Below the pieces are notes generated by a model that was not told where the DNA came from, did not search any database, and saw only the letters and a list, made by a program, of their open reading frames with translations. DNA of 64,000 bases from Shewanella sp. MTB7 (lineage in GTDB: Bacteria > Pseudomonadota > Gammaproteobacteria > Enterobacterales > Shewanellaceae), in the NCBI RefSeq assembly GCF_027571385.1, contig NZ_CP085636.1, forward strand, positions 3,286,001 through 3,350,000, in the 5' to 3' direction. Below are positions 1-9,028 of this stretch, piece after piece. Every line of letters starts with the position of its first letter. Position 1 is the stretch's first letter. A program made the position numbers and the translations under genes.

Positions 1-667
1 TATTCTTGTCGCTAAAGAACATATCGCTGGCAAGCAGAGCCCTACCACCATTCTTAATATAGGCAAGATCGATAAGCTCACCGGCAATGAACTGTTCCCA
101 ATTCACATCAGCTTCGCCATAAACGCGGATCCGGGCAATACCTCCATCAGGGAACATGTTGAGACGAATGTGGGTCCAAGCAGTATCATTGCTTATTGAG
201 AATAAATTTTGACTATGGGCCTCAACCTTAGTTTGCGCTAACAGGGCATGCCAGACGGTTTCCTCACTAGGTTCAATCTCGCTCACACAAGCTTCAACCG
301 ACACGGCCTCAGGTGCGTTACCACGGAAATAGTTAGTATCGATATCCACACCACGGATCAAACCTTTAATACCAAGCTTGATAACGCACCAATCAAATTC
401 ACGACCATCATCACGGCCGTAACTACGACGAGACTCCCAACCATCCATCCACTTACCGCGATCGGTAAATTTATCATCGATAAAAATGCCACGACCCGGT
501 TTGATTAAATTTTCCATTTCGGCAAAAAAGTCATCACTACACACGAGTGTTTCACCGCCCACGCCTTCACTGGCAAGATCAACGTATTGAGATTTAAATT
601 TTCTTTCAAGCTCAAGCGCTTCGCCTGTTAACTTATTTTGTTGTTGTGTATCGATATCTAGCATCAT
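1..667 (-). CDS. alc: Allantoicase, partial (C-terminus beyond left edge)
   Basis: Allantoicase hydrolyses allantoate to ureidoglycolate and urea in the cytoplasm. The translated N-terminal 222 residues carry the family's conserved stretches: DLASEGVGGETLVCSDDFFA, PGRGIFIDDKFTDRGKWMDG, WESRR, and RGVDIDTNYFRGNAPEAVS. The gene enters from the left edge, so its 3' end is not visible. Start: ATG at 667 (a second ATG follows at 664), with AGGA about 10 nt upstream. It lies 64 bp downstream of allB on the same strand, so the two probably form one allantoin-degrading unit. The assignment rests on remembered family sequence, not on a search. Confidence 0.88.
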   Translation of the reverse strand, partial: MMLDIDTQQQNKLTGEALELERKFKSQYVDLASEGVGGETLVCSDDFFAEMENLIKPGRGIFIDDKFTDRGKWMDGWESRRSYGRDDGREFDWCVIKLGIKGLIRGVDIDTNYFRGNAPEAVSVEACVSEIEPSEETVWHALLAQTKVEAHSQNLFSISNDTAWTHIRLNMFPDGGIARIRVYGEADVNWEQFIAGELIDLAYIKNGGRALLASDMFFSDKN

Positions 668-731
668 AACGTCGAGATCCTATTTAATATTTAGTATATT
701 TTATAATTGGTTATGGTAATTTCTGCTGCCG

Positions 732-2099
732 TTACAGCTTTCCCTTTAGTAAAGGTCGTCCAATCGGCGCGTTGATAAATTCATCTTGCTGGTACACATG
801 ATGGCCTCGCACATAAGTATGCAAAATTTGTCCGGTGACTTGTCGGCCTGCATAGGGAGTAATATTGTGGCGATGTTTGATCATTTCATTGGTGATGGTG
901 TAACTTACTTCAGGATCAAACACTACAAAATCAGCGTGATACCCGGCTGTTATCTGGCCTTTTATGCTATCTAAACCGGCAAACTTAGCGGTTTTACTCG
1001 ACATTAATCGAGCCAGATCTACTAAGGTAAAGCCGCGTTCTTTCGCTTCGGTCCAAATCAGTGGCAGACCAAATTGCAAGGCTGATATTCCGCCCCACGC
1101 TTTTTCAATATCACCGGTGTCGATATGTTTGAGCTCGGGCGTACAGGGAGAGTGATCTGACACAATAAAATCTAAACGCCCATCGGTAACTGCTTGCCAT
1201 AAATGTTCACGATTGCTGTTCTCACGAATAGGCGGGCAACACTTAAACAAGGTTTTACCATCCGGAATATTTTCTGAAGCAATCGTTAGATAATGTGGGC
1301 AGGTTTCGGCAGTAAAGCGTAAACCCTCGCTTTTCGCTGTCGCAATCGATGCGAGTGCTTCATCAGATGAAAGGTGGACGATATGAATCTTACAGTTATC
1401 CCCCCGCTCTTTTGACTCTCGAGCCATATCCACCATGAGTGAAATGGCATCATTCTCCCAACGCTTAGGTCGAGAGGCTAAAAAGCTGTTGTATTTATCA
1501 CTCACAACCACATCATTAAAGCCACCGCAGTCAAGCTCAGCATGAATCAAGTAAGGCACATCGTGTTTGGCTAGAATAGGCATGGCCGCACGAATATCTT
1601 TGGCTTCGACGTTAGGGAACTCCGGGATACCTGAGTCAATTAAAAAGGATTTAACCCCTAATACGCCAGCATTAAGCAGTTCATCTAGATCATCGATATT
1701 TTGTGGGATAACCCCGCCCCAAAAACCACAATCAACCCATAACTTGTCGTCAACTGAGTTCAATTTCTCTTCGAATGCCGCCTTGGTGGTTGTCACGGGA
1801 ATGCAATTTAACGGCATATCCACTAATGCGGTAATACCACCTGCTGCCGCGGCTTGAGTGGCCGTGTTAAAGCCTTCCCATTCAGTACGACCGGGTTCGT
1901 TAATATGCACATGCGAATCAACCAAACCTGGCATAATAACCTGATCAGCATAATCGAGCACCTCGCACTCAAGCGCCATGCCATAAGGGTGGACGGCATG
2001 AATAAGCTCGCCTTTAATCTCAACACAGGCAGCAATCATCTCGCTGATACCATTATCCGTTACGATTACGTTTTTACTCTGTAGGGCAAAATGTGTCAC
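732..2099 (-). CDS. allB: Allantoinase
   Basis: Cyclic amidohydrolase of 455 residues that opens the allantoin ring to allantoate. The N-terminal metal motif VDSHVHINEPGRTEWEG is the AllB form of the dihydroorotase superfamily HxH site. Further metal or catalytic segments are GVKSFLID (the lysine expected to be carboxylated), HAELD, HIVHLSS and SDHSPC. Dihydroorotase and dihydropyrimidinase are the alternatives, but the EPGRTEWEG stretch and the adjacent allantoicase favour allantoinase. Start is GTG at 2099 with AGGAG seven nt upstream. It follows xdhC by 63 bp and precedes alc, linking xanthine oxidation to ureide breakdown. Confidence 0.92.
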   Translation of the reverse strand: MTHFALQSKNVIVTDNGISEMIAACVEIKGELIHAVHPYGMALECEVLDYADQVIMPGLVDSHVHINEPGRTEWEGFNTATQAAAAGGITALVDMPLNCIPVTTTKAAFEEKLNSVDDKLWVDCGFWGGVIPQNIDDLDELLNAGVLGVKSFLIDSGIPEFPNVEAKDIRAAMPILAKHDVPYLIHAELDCGGFNDVVVSDKYNSFLASRPKRWENDAISLMVDMARESKERGDNCKIHIVHLSSDEALASIATAKSEGLRFTAETCPHYLTIASENIPDGKTLFKCCPPIRENSNREHLWQAVTDGRLDFIVSDHSPCTPELKHIDTGDIEKAWGGISALQFGLPLIWTEAKERGFTLVDLARLMSSKTAKFAGLDSIKGQITAGYHADFVVFDPEVSYTITNEMIKHRHNITPYAGRQVTGQILHTYVRGHHVYQQDEFINAPIGRPLLKGKL

Positions 2100-2162
2100 C
2101 TTACGGCTCCTATTGATTACATGAAAACGGTTAAATAGATCAAATGACTAAAATAGAAAAAG

Positions 2163-3086
2163 CTAGTCCGCGTTAAGCAGTGCTTTAAACTCTTTCCAAA
2201 AAATGCCCTGTTGGGTCGCTGGAACAGACTTTGGTTTAGGTAATGTAGAGCTTGCGTCTTGCTGGAGTACGTTAACAAGCTGCAGCTCTCGTTCTACTGC
2301 CGCTTTTTGCTCCGCTTGATATAAATTCACTATTTCACCAGCGACGGAGATAGCGACCTCCATGGGTAACTTACCGCCAACCTGCTCAAGACCAATAGGG
2401 CAACTCATCCGAGCGACTTGCACAGGATCGACCTCTCTATGCTTGTAACGCTGTAGAAAGCGGCGCCTTTTAGTGTCAGATGCGATCAAACCTAAATAGG
2501 AGAAATTGCCACGCTTTAACACCGCTTGGGTGATCTCAAAATCCATTTGATGATTATGGGTCATCACCACAAAATAACTGTTTGCAGGCATACTGGCGAC
2601 TTCAAACTCAGGCTCTTCACTGACCACTTTAGTCACATTTTGGTACATCTCTATGTTGGTCGGAAACTGCTCTTCACGGCTATCAACCCAAGTAACATGA
2701 CAAGGAAGCCCAGCTAGAATGGGGATTAACGCTTTGCCCACATGCCCTGCACCAAACAGCATAATATTGACCCCAACAGCAGCGAAACACTCAAACAGCA
2801 CGCTAGCATTGCCACCACAACATTGGCCCAAATTACTCGCCAGTTGAAAGTGCTCTAACTGTTGATCATTTTTACCTTTAACCAACATGCTTCGAGCGTA
2901 TTTAGTCGCTTTATGCTCAAGATGACCACCGCCAATGGTGTCAAATATCTCATCTTGGCTTATCACCATTTTAGTGCCGCTGTTTCTTGGTGTTGAACCG
3001 GAGACACCCACTAATGTCACTAAGACATAGGCCTTACCTTGTAGACTTAATTGATTAGCTGCGCTACTCCAGTTCATTGGCATCAT
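2163..3086 (-). CDS. xdhC: Xanthine dehydrogenase accessory protein XdhC
   Basis: Protein of 307 residues that binds molybdenum cofactor and inserts the sulfurated form into XdhB. The N-terminal XdhC domain shows GSTPRNSGTKMV and IGGGHLEH, then the conserved GQCCGGNASVLFE cysteine segment. The C-terminal half is a Rossmann fold starting at MLFGAGHVGKALIPIL. It is required for enzyme maturation and is not a catalytic subunit. It starts 14 bp after the xdhB stop, with GAGG five nt before the first of two tandem ATG codons. Order xdhA-xdhB-xdhC is the usual bacterial arrangement. Confidence 0.95.
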   Translation of the reverse strand: MMPMNWSSAANQLSLQGKAYVLVTLVGVSGSTPRNSGTKMVISQDEIFDTIGGGHLEHKATKYARSMLVKGKNDQQLEHFQLASNLGQCCGGNASVLFECFAAVGVNIMLFGAGHVGKALIPILAGLPCHVTWVDSREEQFPTNIEMYQNVTKVVSEEPEFEVASMPANSYFVVMTHNHQMDFEITQAVLKRGNFSYLGLIASDTKRRRFLQRYKHREVDPVQVARMSCPIGLEQVGGKLPMEVAISVAGEIVNLYQAEQKAAVERELQLVNVLQQDASSTLPKPKSVPATQQGIFWKEFKALLNAD

Positions 3087-3100
3087 CTTATCCTCTAGGT

Positions 3101-5455
3101 TTACTGGCTATTTTTCATCGCTTCCACAGCCCACAGTACACGCTCTGGTGTTGCAGGAGTGTCAAGCGCTGGGCTTAGGGTGTAATTAGAGACGCTTGAG
3201 ATTGCATCTTTAAGGGCTGACCAAACAGATATTCCGAGCATAAAAGGCGGTTCACCTACCGCTTTTGAGTTATAGATAGTTTGCTCACGATTAGGGTCGT
3301 CTGGCACCAAGGTGACGCGAAAATCTAACGGAGCATCACTAATTGCTGGGATTTTGTAGGTAGCAGGGTTGTTTGATAATAGTTGGCCTTTGTCGTCCCA
3401 AACCAGCTCTTCAGTCGTCAACCAGCCCATACCTTGAATGAAGGCTCCCTCGATTTGTCCGATATCGATGGCAGGGTTCAACGAATGCCCCACGTCATGC
3501 AAGATATCCGCACGCAGTAGCTTGTATTCACCAGTTAAGGTATCAATTAACACCTCAGATACCGCAGCACCCGTTGAGTAGTAGAAGAAAGGACGCCCCC
3601 GACCTGTTGCACGATCAAAATGAATTTTTGGGGTTTTATAGAAACCAGTTGCAGATAACGATACTCGTCCCATATAGGCTTGCTGAACAAAATCGGCAAA
3701 GCTGAATGTATCAGTCCCAACATGAATTTGATTGTTAGCAAAACGAACGTCACTTGCCTTAACTTCATATTTTTCAATAGCAAATTCAATCAAACGGTCT
3801 TTTATGATAATCGCAGCAGCCTGAGCGGCTTTACCGTTCAAATCAGTTCCTGATGATGCTGCTGTTGGTGACGTATTAGGCACCTTATCGGTACGCGTTG
3901 ATGAAACACCCACTGTCTCTGAATCAACCTGAAACTCTTCAGCCACAATTTGAGCCACTTTAGTATAAAGCCCTTGGCCCATTTCGGTGCCACCATGGTT
4001 AACCAACATGGTGCCATCGGTGTAGAGATGGAGTAAGGCACCCGCTTGGTTTAGGTGTTGCACGGTAAATGAGATGCCAAACTTAACTGGCGTTAACGCT
4101 AAGCCTTTTTTCAAAATAGTATTTTCATGATTAAACGCGCTGACATTTTCGCGACGAGCCCGATAATCTGAACTCTCCTCTAATGTGGCGATAAGCTCAG
4201 AAAGCTTGTTATGTTCAACCTTTTGATAATAGTGGGTTTCATTACGATCATCAGTGCCATATAGGTTGATCTTACGGATCGCTAACGGATCTTTACCAAG
4301 ATAACGAGCGATATCGTCCATGACCATCTCAATGGTCATCATGCCTTGAGGGCCACCAAATCCACGATAGGCGGTATGGGATACCGTGTTTAATTTACAG
4401 CGATTTCCTGTCACCGTCGCTTGATCGAGAAAGTAAGCATTGTCTGAATGGAACATGGCTCGATCGACAATGGCGTCAGAAAGATCCGGTGAATAACCAC
4501 AGTTACCGTTAACGATAATGTTAATGCCTTTAATCTGGCCATCTTTATCAAAGCCAACATGATAGTTGTTCTCAAATGGGTGACGTTTACCCGTCATGCA
4601 CATATCATCAGAGCGATTAAGTTTAAACTTCACCGGCTTTTTACTGACATTAGCCAACAGAGCAGCAATACAAGCCCAAGGTGCAGCTTGTGTCTCTTTA
4701 CCGCCAAACCCACCACCCATACGACGGGTATCCACCACCACTTTATTGAGTGGAATATCCAACACTTCAGCCACGAGTTTTTGCACTTCACTTGGGTGTT
4801 GTGAGGAGGAAAACACACTCATGCCTCCCTCTTCTGTCGGCTCAGCCGAAGAGATTTGACCTTCAAGATAGAAGTGCTCTTGGCCACCGACACTGATCTC
4901 ACCCGATATTTGGTGCTCAGCATTCGCAATAGCAGTTTGAGAGTCGCCGCGTATCATAGAAAATGGCGGGCGAACGAAGCTTTGTTTTGCTAGCGCCTCT
5001 TTTACCGTTAATACCGCTTCAAGTTCTTCATATTCGACTTTTGCCAATTTTACCGCGCGATTAGCGAGTTCGTGGCTGGTGGCTGCAACCGCGAACAGTG
5101 GCTGACCGACGAATTCAACCTTACCAATAGCCAATACAGGATCCCCAGGAAATACGGGACCAATATCAGTATGGCCAGGGACATCATTAACCGTAATAAC
5201 GGCAACGACACCCTCAGCGGCTTTAACCGCAGATAAGTCCATGCTTAGAATATTGGCATGAGCCATGGTGCTCTGCCCTACGGCCGCGTGTAATTGTCCT
5301 CTCAGTTCAGGTCGATCATCGATATAGACTGCTGCACCGCTGACATGCTTATCAGCACTTTCATGTTTTTTAGAACGACCAACACCACCTAAACCAACAT
5401 TGCTTTGACTTGTATCCGCCAAATTAATTTTATTGATATCAATAAGACTACGCAT
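3101..5455 (-). CDS. xdhB: Xanthine dehydrogenase, molybdopterin-binding subunit
   Basis: Large subunit of 784 residues that hydroxylates hypoxanthine to xanthine and xanthine to urate at a molybdenum centre. An a/b hammerhead domain lies in roughly the first 150 residues. The cofactor domains include RRMGGGFGGKE, AYRGFGGPQ, GGTEMGQGL and, near the C-terminus, VGEPPFMLG with the expected catalytic glutamate. Length fits two-subunit bacterial XdhB. Its ATG overlaps the 3' end of xdhA by 8 nt, indicating translational coupling. Substrate is inferred from the purine neighbourhood; motifs alone only place it in the xanthine oxidase family. Confidence 0.95.
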   Translation of the reverse strand: MRSLIDINKINLADTSQSNVGLGGVGRSKKHESADKHVSGAAVYIDDRPELRGQLHAAVGQSTMAHANILSMDLSAVKAAEGVVAVITVNDVPGHTDIGPVFPGDPVLAIGKVEFVGQPLFAVAATSHELANRAVKLAKVEYEELEAVLTVKEALAKQSFVRPPFSMIRGDSQTAIANAEHQISGEISVGGQEHFYLEGQISSAEPTEEGGMSVFSSSQHPSEVQKLVAEVLDIPLNKVVVDTRRMGGGFGGKETQAAPWACIAALLANVSKKPVKFKLNRSDDMCMTGKRHPFENNYHVGFDKDGQIKGINIIVNGNCGYSPDLSDAIVDRAMFHSDNAYFLDQATVTGNRCKLNTVSHTAYRGFGGPQGMMTIEMVMDDIARYLGKDPLAIRKINLYGTDDRNETHYYQKVEHNKLSELIATLEESSDYRARRENVSAFNHENTILKKGLALTPVKFGISFTVQHLNQAGALLHLYTDGTMLVNHGGTEMGQGLYTKVAQIVAEEFQVDSETVGVSSTRTDKVPNTSPTAASSGTDLNGKAAQAAAIIIKDRLIEFAIEKYEVKASDVRFANNQIHVGTDTFSFADFVQQAYMGRVSLSATGFYKTPKIHFDRATGRGRPFFYYSTGAAVSEVLIDTLTGEYKLLRADILHDVGHSLNPAIDIGQIEGAFIQGMGWLTTEELVWDDKGQLLSNNPATYKIPAISDAPLDFRVTLVPDDPNREQTIYNSKAVGEPPFMLGISVWSALKDAISSVSNYTLSPALDTPATPERVLWAVEAMKNSQ

Positions 5456-6905
5456 AGCTCACCACCCGTGTTTCAATATTTCTATTTTTTAGTTCGAGAT
5501 AACATTTCTGCAGTAAGTTTTGTGCGACTTTCATACGGTATTTATCCGAGGCACGTACATCTGACATAGGCTGAAAATCATGGGTTAATGCTTGTTGAGC
5601 TGCGGTAATGTTCGCTTGGTTTAAGGGCTTACTTAATAGCGCTGCTTCACATTGCTTGGCTCGCATTGGAATGCCAGCCATGCCTCCGAAAGCAAGACGT
5701 AGATCGATCACCACATTATCTTTAATGTCGATAAAGAAGGCGGCGAGTACAGCGGAGATATCATCATCGATACGTTTAGAGATTTTATATAATTTTAAAA
5801 ACTGGCTTGGCTTAGCTTTAGGTATGTAGAAACATTTAATAAATTCAGACTCTTGTAATACAGTTTTCTTATAGGCAACAAAGAAGTCCTCGACCACTAT
5901 TTTGCGTTCAACATTTCCGCGCTGGAGCGTCATTTCAGCCCCGAGTGCAATAAGCGCTGGTGGCATATCACCGATAGGGGAAGCATTACCGACGTTTCCG
6001 CCTAAGGTGCCATTATTACGAACCTGTCTTGAGCCAATACGCTCAATCATCTCACCGAGCTCGTGGTATTCGTCATGAAGCATTGGCGTAAATTCGTTAT
6101 AGGGCACAGCTGAGCCAATCACAAACTGCTGGTCATTGTTTTCAAGCACTCGCAGCTCATCGACATCGCCCAGATAGACTAAATCATCAATGATATTTAA
6201 GTTCTGAGTAACGGATAGTGCTAAATCAGTACCACCAGCGACTAACGTTACACTGGGTTGTTCGAGTAGTTTTGCCGCCAACTCAGTGACATTTTTTGGT
6301 GCAAAATAACTGCGCTGATTATCTGACAGTGTGGCTGAAGGTAGTGCTTTAAATTCAATTAATTGCTGCACGGTTTGCTGATAATGCTGAGTAAACGAAT
6401 CTGGATCTGCATGCTCACTTGATGCCATCGCAGCATCGATTATCGAGCGATACCCCGTACAACGACATAAGTTACCCGCAAGCGCTTCAACGACTTGCGC
6501 CCTACTTGGCTGGCGGTTTACTTTATGTAAGGCGAATGATGACATCACAAAACCTGGCGTACAAAAACCACATTGAGATGCATGATTATCAACCATGGAT
6601 TGTTGAACATGGTGCAACTTAGCGCCGTCTTGAAGATCTTCAACCGTGATAAGTTGCTTGCCATGTAGACTACCGACAAAACTAATACAGGAATTAATCG
6701 ACTTATAATCAAGTTCTTTATTGTGTGGGATTAATTCAGCAACAACGACAGTACAAGCTCCACAGTCACCAGAACAACATCCCTCCTTGGTTCCTGTATT
6801 AAATTGCTTTTCACGTAGATACTGTAAGACCGTCAAATTCGGGTCTGTGTTTTCTAATGTCACGACTTCGTTATTTAATAGGAAACGAACTGTACTTATA
6901 GTCAT
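5448..6905 (-). CDS. xdhA: Xanthine dehydrogenase, Fe-S/FAD subunit
   Basis: Small subunit of 485 residues carrying two 2Fe-2S clusters and FAD. It moves electrons from the molybdenum centre of XdhB to NAD. The plant-type cluster uses C43, C48, C51 and C73; the second uses C112, C115, C147 and C149 (QCGFCTPG, LCRCTGYR). The FAD domain follows, with VAGGTDLAL and RNNGTLGGNVGNASPIGD. An in-frame extension reaches 6989, but I chose ATG 6905 because GGAA lies 8 nt upstream and the protein then begins just before the first ferredoxin strand. First gene of the minus-strand purine unit. Confidence 0.95.
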   Translation of the reverse strand: MTISTVRFLLNNEVVTLENTDPNLTVLQYLREKQFNTGTKEGCCSGDCGACTVVVAELIPHNKELDYKSINSCISFVGSLHGKQLITVEDLQDGAKLHHVQQSMVDNHASQCGFCTPGFVMSSFALHKVNRQPSRAQVVEALAGNLCRCTGYRSIIDAAMASSEHADPDSFTQHYQQTVQQLIEFKALPSATLSDNQRSYFAPKNVTELAAKLLEQPSVTLVAGGTDLALSVTQNLNIIDDLVYLGDVDELRVLENNDQQFVIGSAVPYNEFTPMLHDEYHELGEMIERIGSRQVRNNGTLGGNVGNASPIGDMPPALIALGAEMTLQRGNVERKIVVEDFFVAYKKTVLQESEFIKCFYIPKAKPSQFLKLYKISKRIDDDISAVLAAFFIDIKDNVVIDLRLAFGGMAGIPMRAKQCEAALLSKPLNQANITAAQQALTHDFQPMSDVRASDKYRMKVAQNLLQKCYLELKNRNIETRVVSYA

Positions 6906-6981
6906 AATTTGTTCCGTAATTAATCTTGTAAATTGGTATGTGCTGAATTTTACTAAATTAGGTATATCAGAACCAAAAACC

Positions 6982-6995
6982 TGACACAAGTGTCA
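6982..6995. promoter_or_regulatory. Inverted repeat in xdhA leader (operator candidate)
   Basis: Perfect inverted repeat TGACAC-AA-GTGTCA, 77 nt upstream of the xdhA start in the 577-bp divergent region (6906-7482). The same TGACAC core occurs in the imperfect palindrome at 7381-7402 before the permease. Both could be bound by one purine-responsive regulator. The factor is unknown and no regulator gene lies in this part of the window. Confidence 0.4.
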
Positions 6996-7307
6996 ATTTT
7001 ACAAAACAACCACAATTCAGCTTTAAAAACACCCGTAATGACGAGTAATTCAACAATAGCTCATATTGCCAAACAAGTGAAAAAGTAGGATAAGCCAAAT
7101 AATAACAACAGGATGGAATGAAAAAAACAAGATGTAATCGATATGTATCAAAACAATGCAAGATTATTCAACTTCAACTCAATTAATTTTACCTATCGCG
7201 ACCTAACCGCAATGTCAATACAGTATGCAACTCGAGTTTTATCTCGCATTCGACATGTAAATTAATACTGAAGTCTTTCTCACCGAGTACTGATTATTAC
7301 ACGCTAA

Positions 7308-7351
7308 ATACGGACAGTTCTTCCACCATGTGGAAGTCAAAGTGTGGACAG
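7308..7351 (+). promoter_or_regulatory. Hairpin-containing leader of purine permease, riboswitch candidate
   Basis: A perfect 7-bp hairpin, CTTCCAC-CAT-GTGGAAG at 7320-7336, is flanked by GGACAGTT on the 5' side and TCAAA on the 3' side. A short outer helix ATAC/GTGT (7308-7311 with 7342-7345) could close an internal loop. GGACAG recurs at 7312 and 7346. It sits about 130-175 nt before the permease start. Two short helices around an unequal internal loop resemble small riboswitch architecture. The xanthine-binding NMT1 class is a natural suspect by context, but I cannot verify its consensus. Confidence 0.25.
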
Positions 7352-7380
7352 GTCAAAAAAACAACGATATGTTGAAATTT

Positions 7381-7402
7381 AAGCTGACACTCATGACAGC
7401 TT
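7381..7402. promoter_or_regulatory. Imperfect palindrome upstream of purine permease
   Basis: Palindrome of 22 bp with perfect outer arms AAGCTG/CAGCTT and an inner TGACAC core shared with the repeat at 6982-6995. It lies 80 nt before the permease GTG. Position and shared core suggest an operator for the divergent purine units. This is inference from symmetry and location. Confidence 0.35.
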
Positions 7403-7482
7403 TTATCAATATTTGGCTTAATCAAAATAGGATGTTGAATTTAGACATTATAAAAATAATCAACAACAAGTAAGGAATCGAA

Positions 7483-8880
7483 GTGGATACTAATATACCA
7501 GTAAAGAATAATGACTTGTTATATGGACTACACGATCGTCCCAAACCACTACAGGCTTTGTTTGCCGCTTTTCAGCATATATTGGCCAGTTTTGTCGGCA
7601 TTACTACCCCCGCATTAATCATCGGCGGAGTTCTAGGCTTAGGCAGTGAACTGCCTTATCTAATCTCTATGGCTCTGTTTGTTTCAGGAGTAGGGACATT
7701 TATACAAGCTAAACGTATAGGCCCAATTGGTTCAGGCTTATTGTGTGTGCAAGGCACAAGTTTTGCTTTTTTGAGTGCGGTACTCGCTGCCGGATTTATT
7801 GTAAAAAACAGAGGTGGAACTTCTGAAGATATTTTAGCCATGATTTTTGGGGTGTGTTTCTTTGCCTCATTTGTGGAGATGTTTATCAGCCGCATCATCC
7901 ATAAGCTTCAAAACATCATTACTCCCGTTGTTACAGGCATAGTCATTACGACTATCGGTTTATCCTTAATTAAAGTGGGCATGACTGATATTGCTGGGGG
8001 ATTCGGTAATGAAGATATAGGCGCGGCTAAATATCTGATTGTTGGTGGAGTCACTTTAGCCACCATTATAGGTATCAACCGCTTTAGGAATCCTATTTTA
8101 CGCCTATCTGGCATCATGATCGGGATGCTAGTGGGATATATAACGGCTTATTTTATGGGAATGGTCCATTTCCATTTACCAGATGTCCCCATTATTTCAG
8201 TACCAATGCCATTTAAATATGGATTCAATTTTGATTTAGCAGCATTTATTCCGGTAGCCATTATCTCAGTGGTCACGGCCATTGAGACTACAGGAGATTT
8301 AACTGCCAACTCTATGGTTTCTAAAGAACCAACCCAGGGGCCGCTCTATATTAAACGAATTAAAGGTGGAGTCTTAGGAGATGGAGTAAACTCTTGTTTA
8401 GCTGCGACTTTTGGTAGCTTTCCAATGTCAACATTCAGCCAAAATAATGGTGTCATTCAGCTTACTGGTGTTGCCAGTCGTTATGTTGCTTTCTATATTG
8501 GTGTTCTGTTCATTTTGTTAGGGCTATTTCCCATTATAGGCGCAATTTTACAAACATTACCTAAACCAGTGCTAGGCGGGGCGACTTTAGTCATGTTTGG
8601 CACGGTAGCATCAGCAGGCGTTCGCATTTTAGCCAGTGCTAAACTTGATCGACGCGATCTTCTCATTATGGCCGTCTCTTTTGGATTAGGGCTTGGAGTT
8701 GTTGCTGTACCTGAAGTGACTAATTCATTCACTCCCTTATTTAAAAGTATTTTCAGTTCATCCGTTACCGTTGCTGGCCTATCTGCTATTTTGATGAGTT
8801 TGATTATTCCTCAAGAGAAAAGTAAACAAGTACAGGAAGATATATCAGAAGTAACGATAGATGCTGAAAGCGTAAAATAG
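7483..8880 (+). CDS. NCS2-family xanthine/uracil-type permease
   Basis: Inner-membrane nucleobase:proton symporter of 465 residues with about 12-14 hydrophobic helices. The NCS2 signature is present as SQNNGVIQLTGVASR, and the helix-8 segment IETTGDLTANS carries the expected acidic residues. Length fits XanP/UacT-type xanthine or urate carriers (about 460-480 residues), and the flanking xdh and deaminase genes point to xanthine, urate or guanine as substrate. The exact substrate cannot be read from sequence. Start is GTG at 7483 with AAGGA about 7 nt upstream. It is transcribed divergently from xdhA and 148 bp ahead of the deaminase gene. Confidence 0.9.
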   Translation: MDTNIPVKNNDLLYGLHDRPKPLQALFAAFQHILASFVGITTPALIIGGVLGLGSELPYLISMALFVSGVGTFIQAKRIGPIGSGLLCVQGTSFAFLSAVLAAGFIVKNRGGTSEDILAMIFGVCFFASFVEMFISRIIHKLQNIITPVVTGIVITTIGLSLIKVGMTDIAGGFGNEDIGAAKYLIVGGVTLATIIGINRFRNPILRLSGIMIGMLVGYITAYFMGMVHFHLPDVPIISVPMPFKYGFNFDLAAFIPVAIISVVTAIETTGDLTANSMVSKEPTQGPLYIKRIKGGVLGDGVNSCLAATFGSFPMSTFSQNNGVIQLTGVASRYVAFYIGVLFILLGLFPIIGAILQTLPKPVLGGATLVMFGTVASAGVRILASAKLDRRDLLIMAVSFGLGLGVVAVPEVTNSFTPLFKSIFSSSVTVAGLSAILMSLIIPQEKSKQVQEDISEVTIDAESVK

Positions 8881-8894
8881 CTTAAATGATTGTC

Positions 8895-8969
8895 GGAGGA
8901 CATTCTCGAATTGTCGTGGGTATATCCCAACGAATAATGTACCTTTCCGGTTTGTGCATTATTGGCTCC
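8895..8969 (+). promoter_or_regulatory. Structured intercistronic region (two stem-loops)
   Basis: Between the permease and the deaminase gene are two adjacent stem-loops. The first is TCGTGGG-TATAT-CCC(A)ACGA with one bulged A. The second, at 8933-8963, is a 10-bp stem AATAATGTAC/GTGCATTATT with one T-G pair and an 11-nt loop. Outer GGAG (8895) and CTCC (8966) could close a three-way junction. There is no T-tract, so it is not a standard terminator. Function is unknown; processing, attenuation or ligand binding are all possible. Confidence 0.3.
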
Positions 8970-9028
8970 TACATCCGGTTTTTAGAAGTTCATCTAAATT
9001 TTTATAAACCTGATTATTAGGAATAAAT

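Noticed and set aside
248-508. Plus-strand ORF of 86 codons near the left edge
   Set aside because: Shadow of the minus-strand allantoicase, which has clear family motifs.
6906-6989. N-terminal extension of XdhA beginning MCQVFG
   Set aside because: The ATG at 6905 has a proper ribosome site and gives the family N-terminus; the extension would also cover the promoter region and operator-like repeat.
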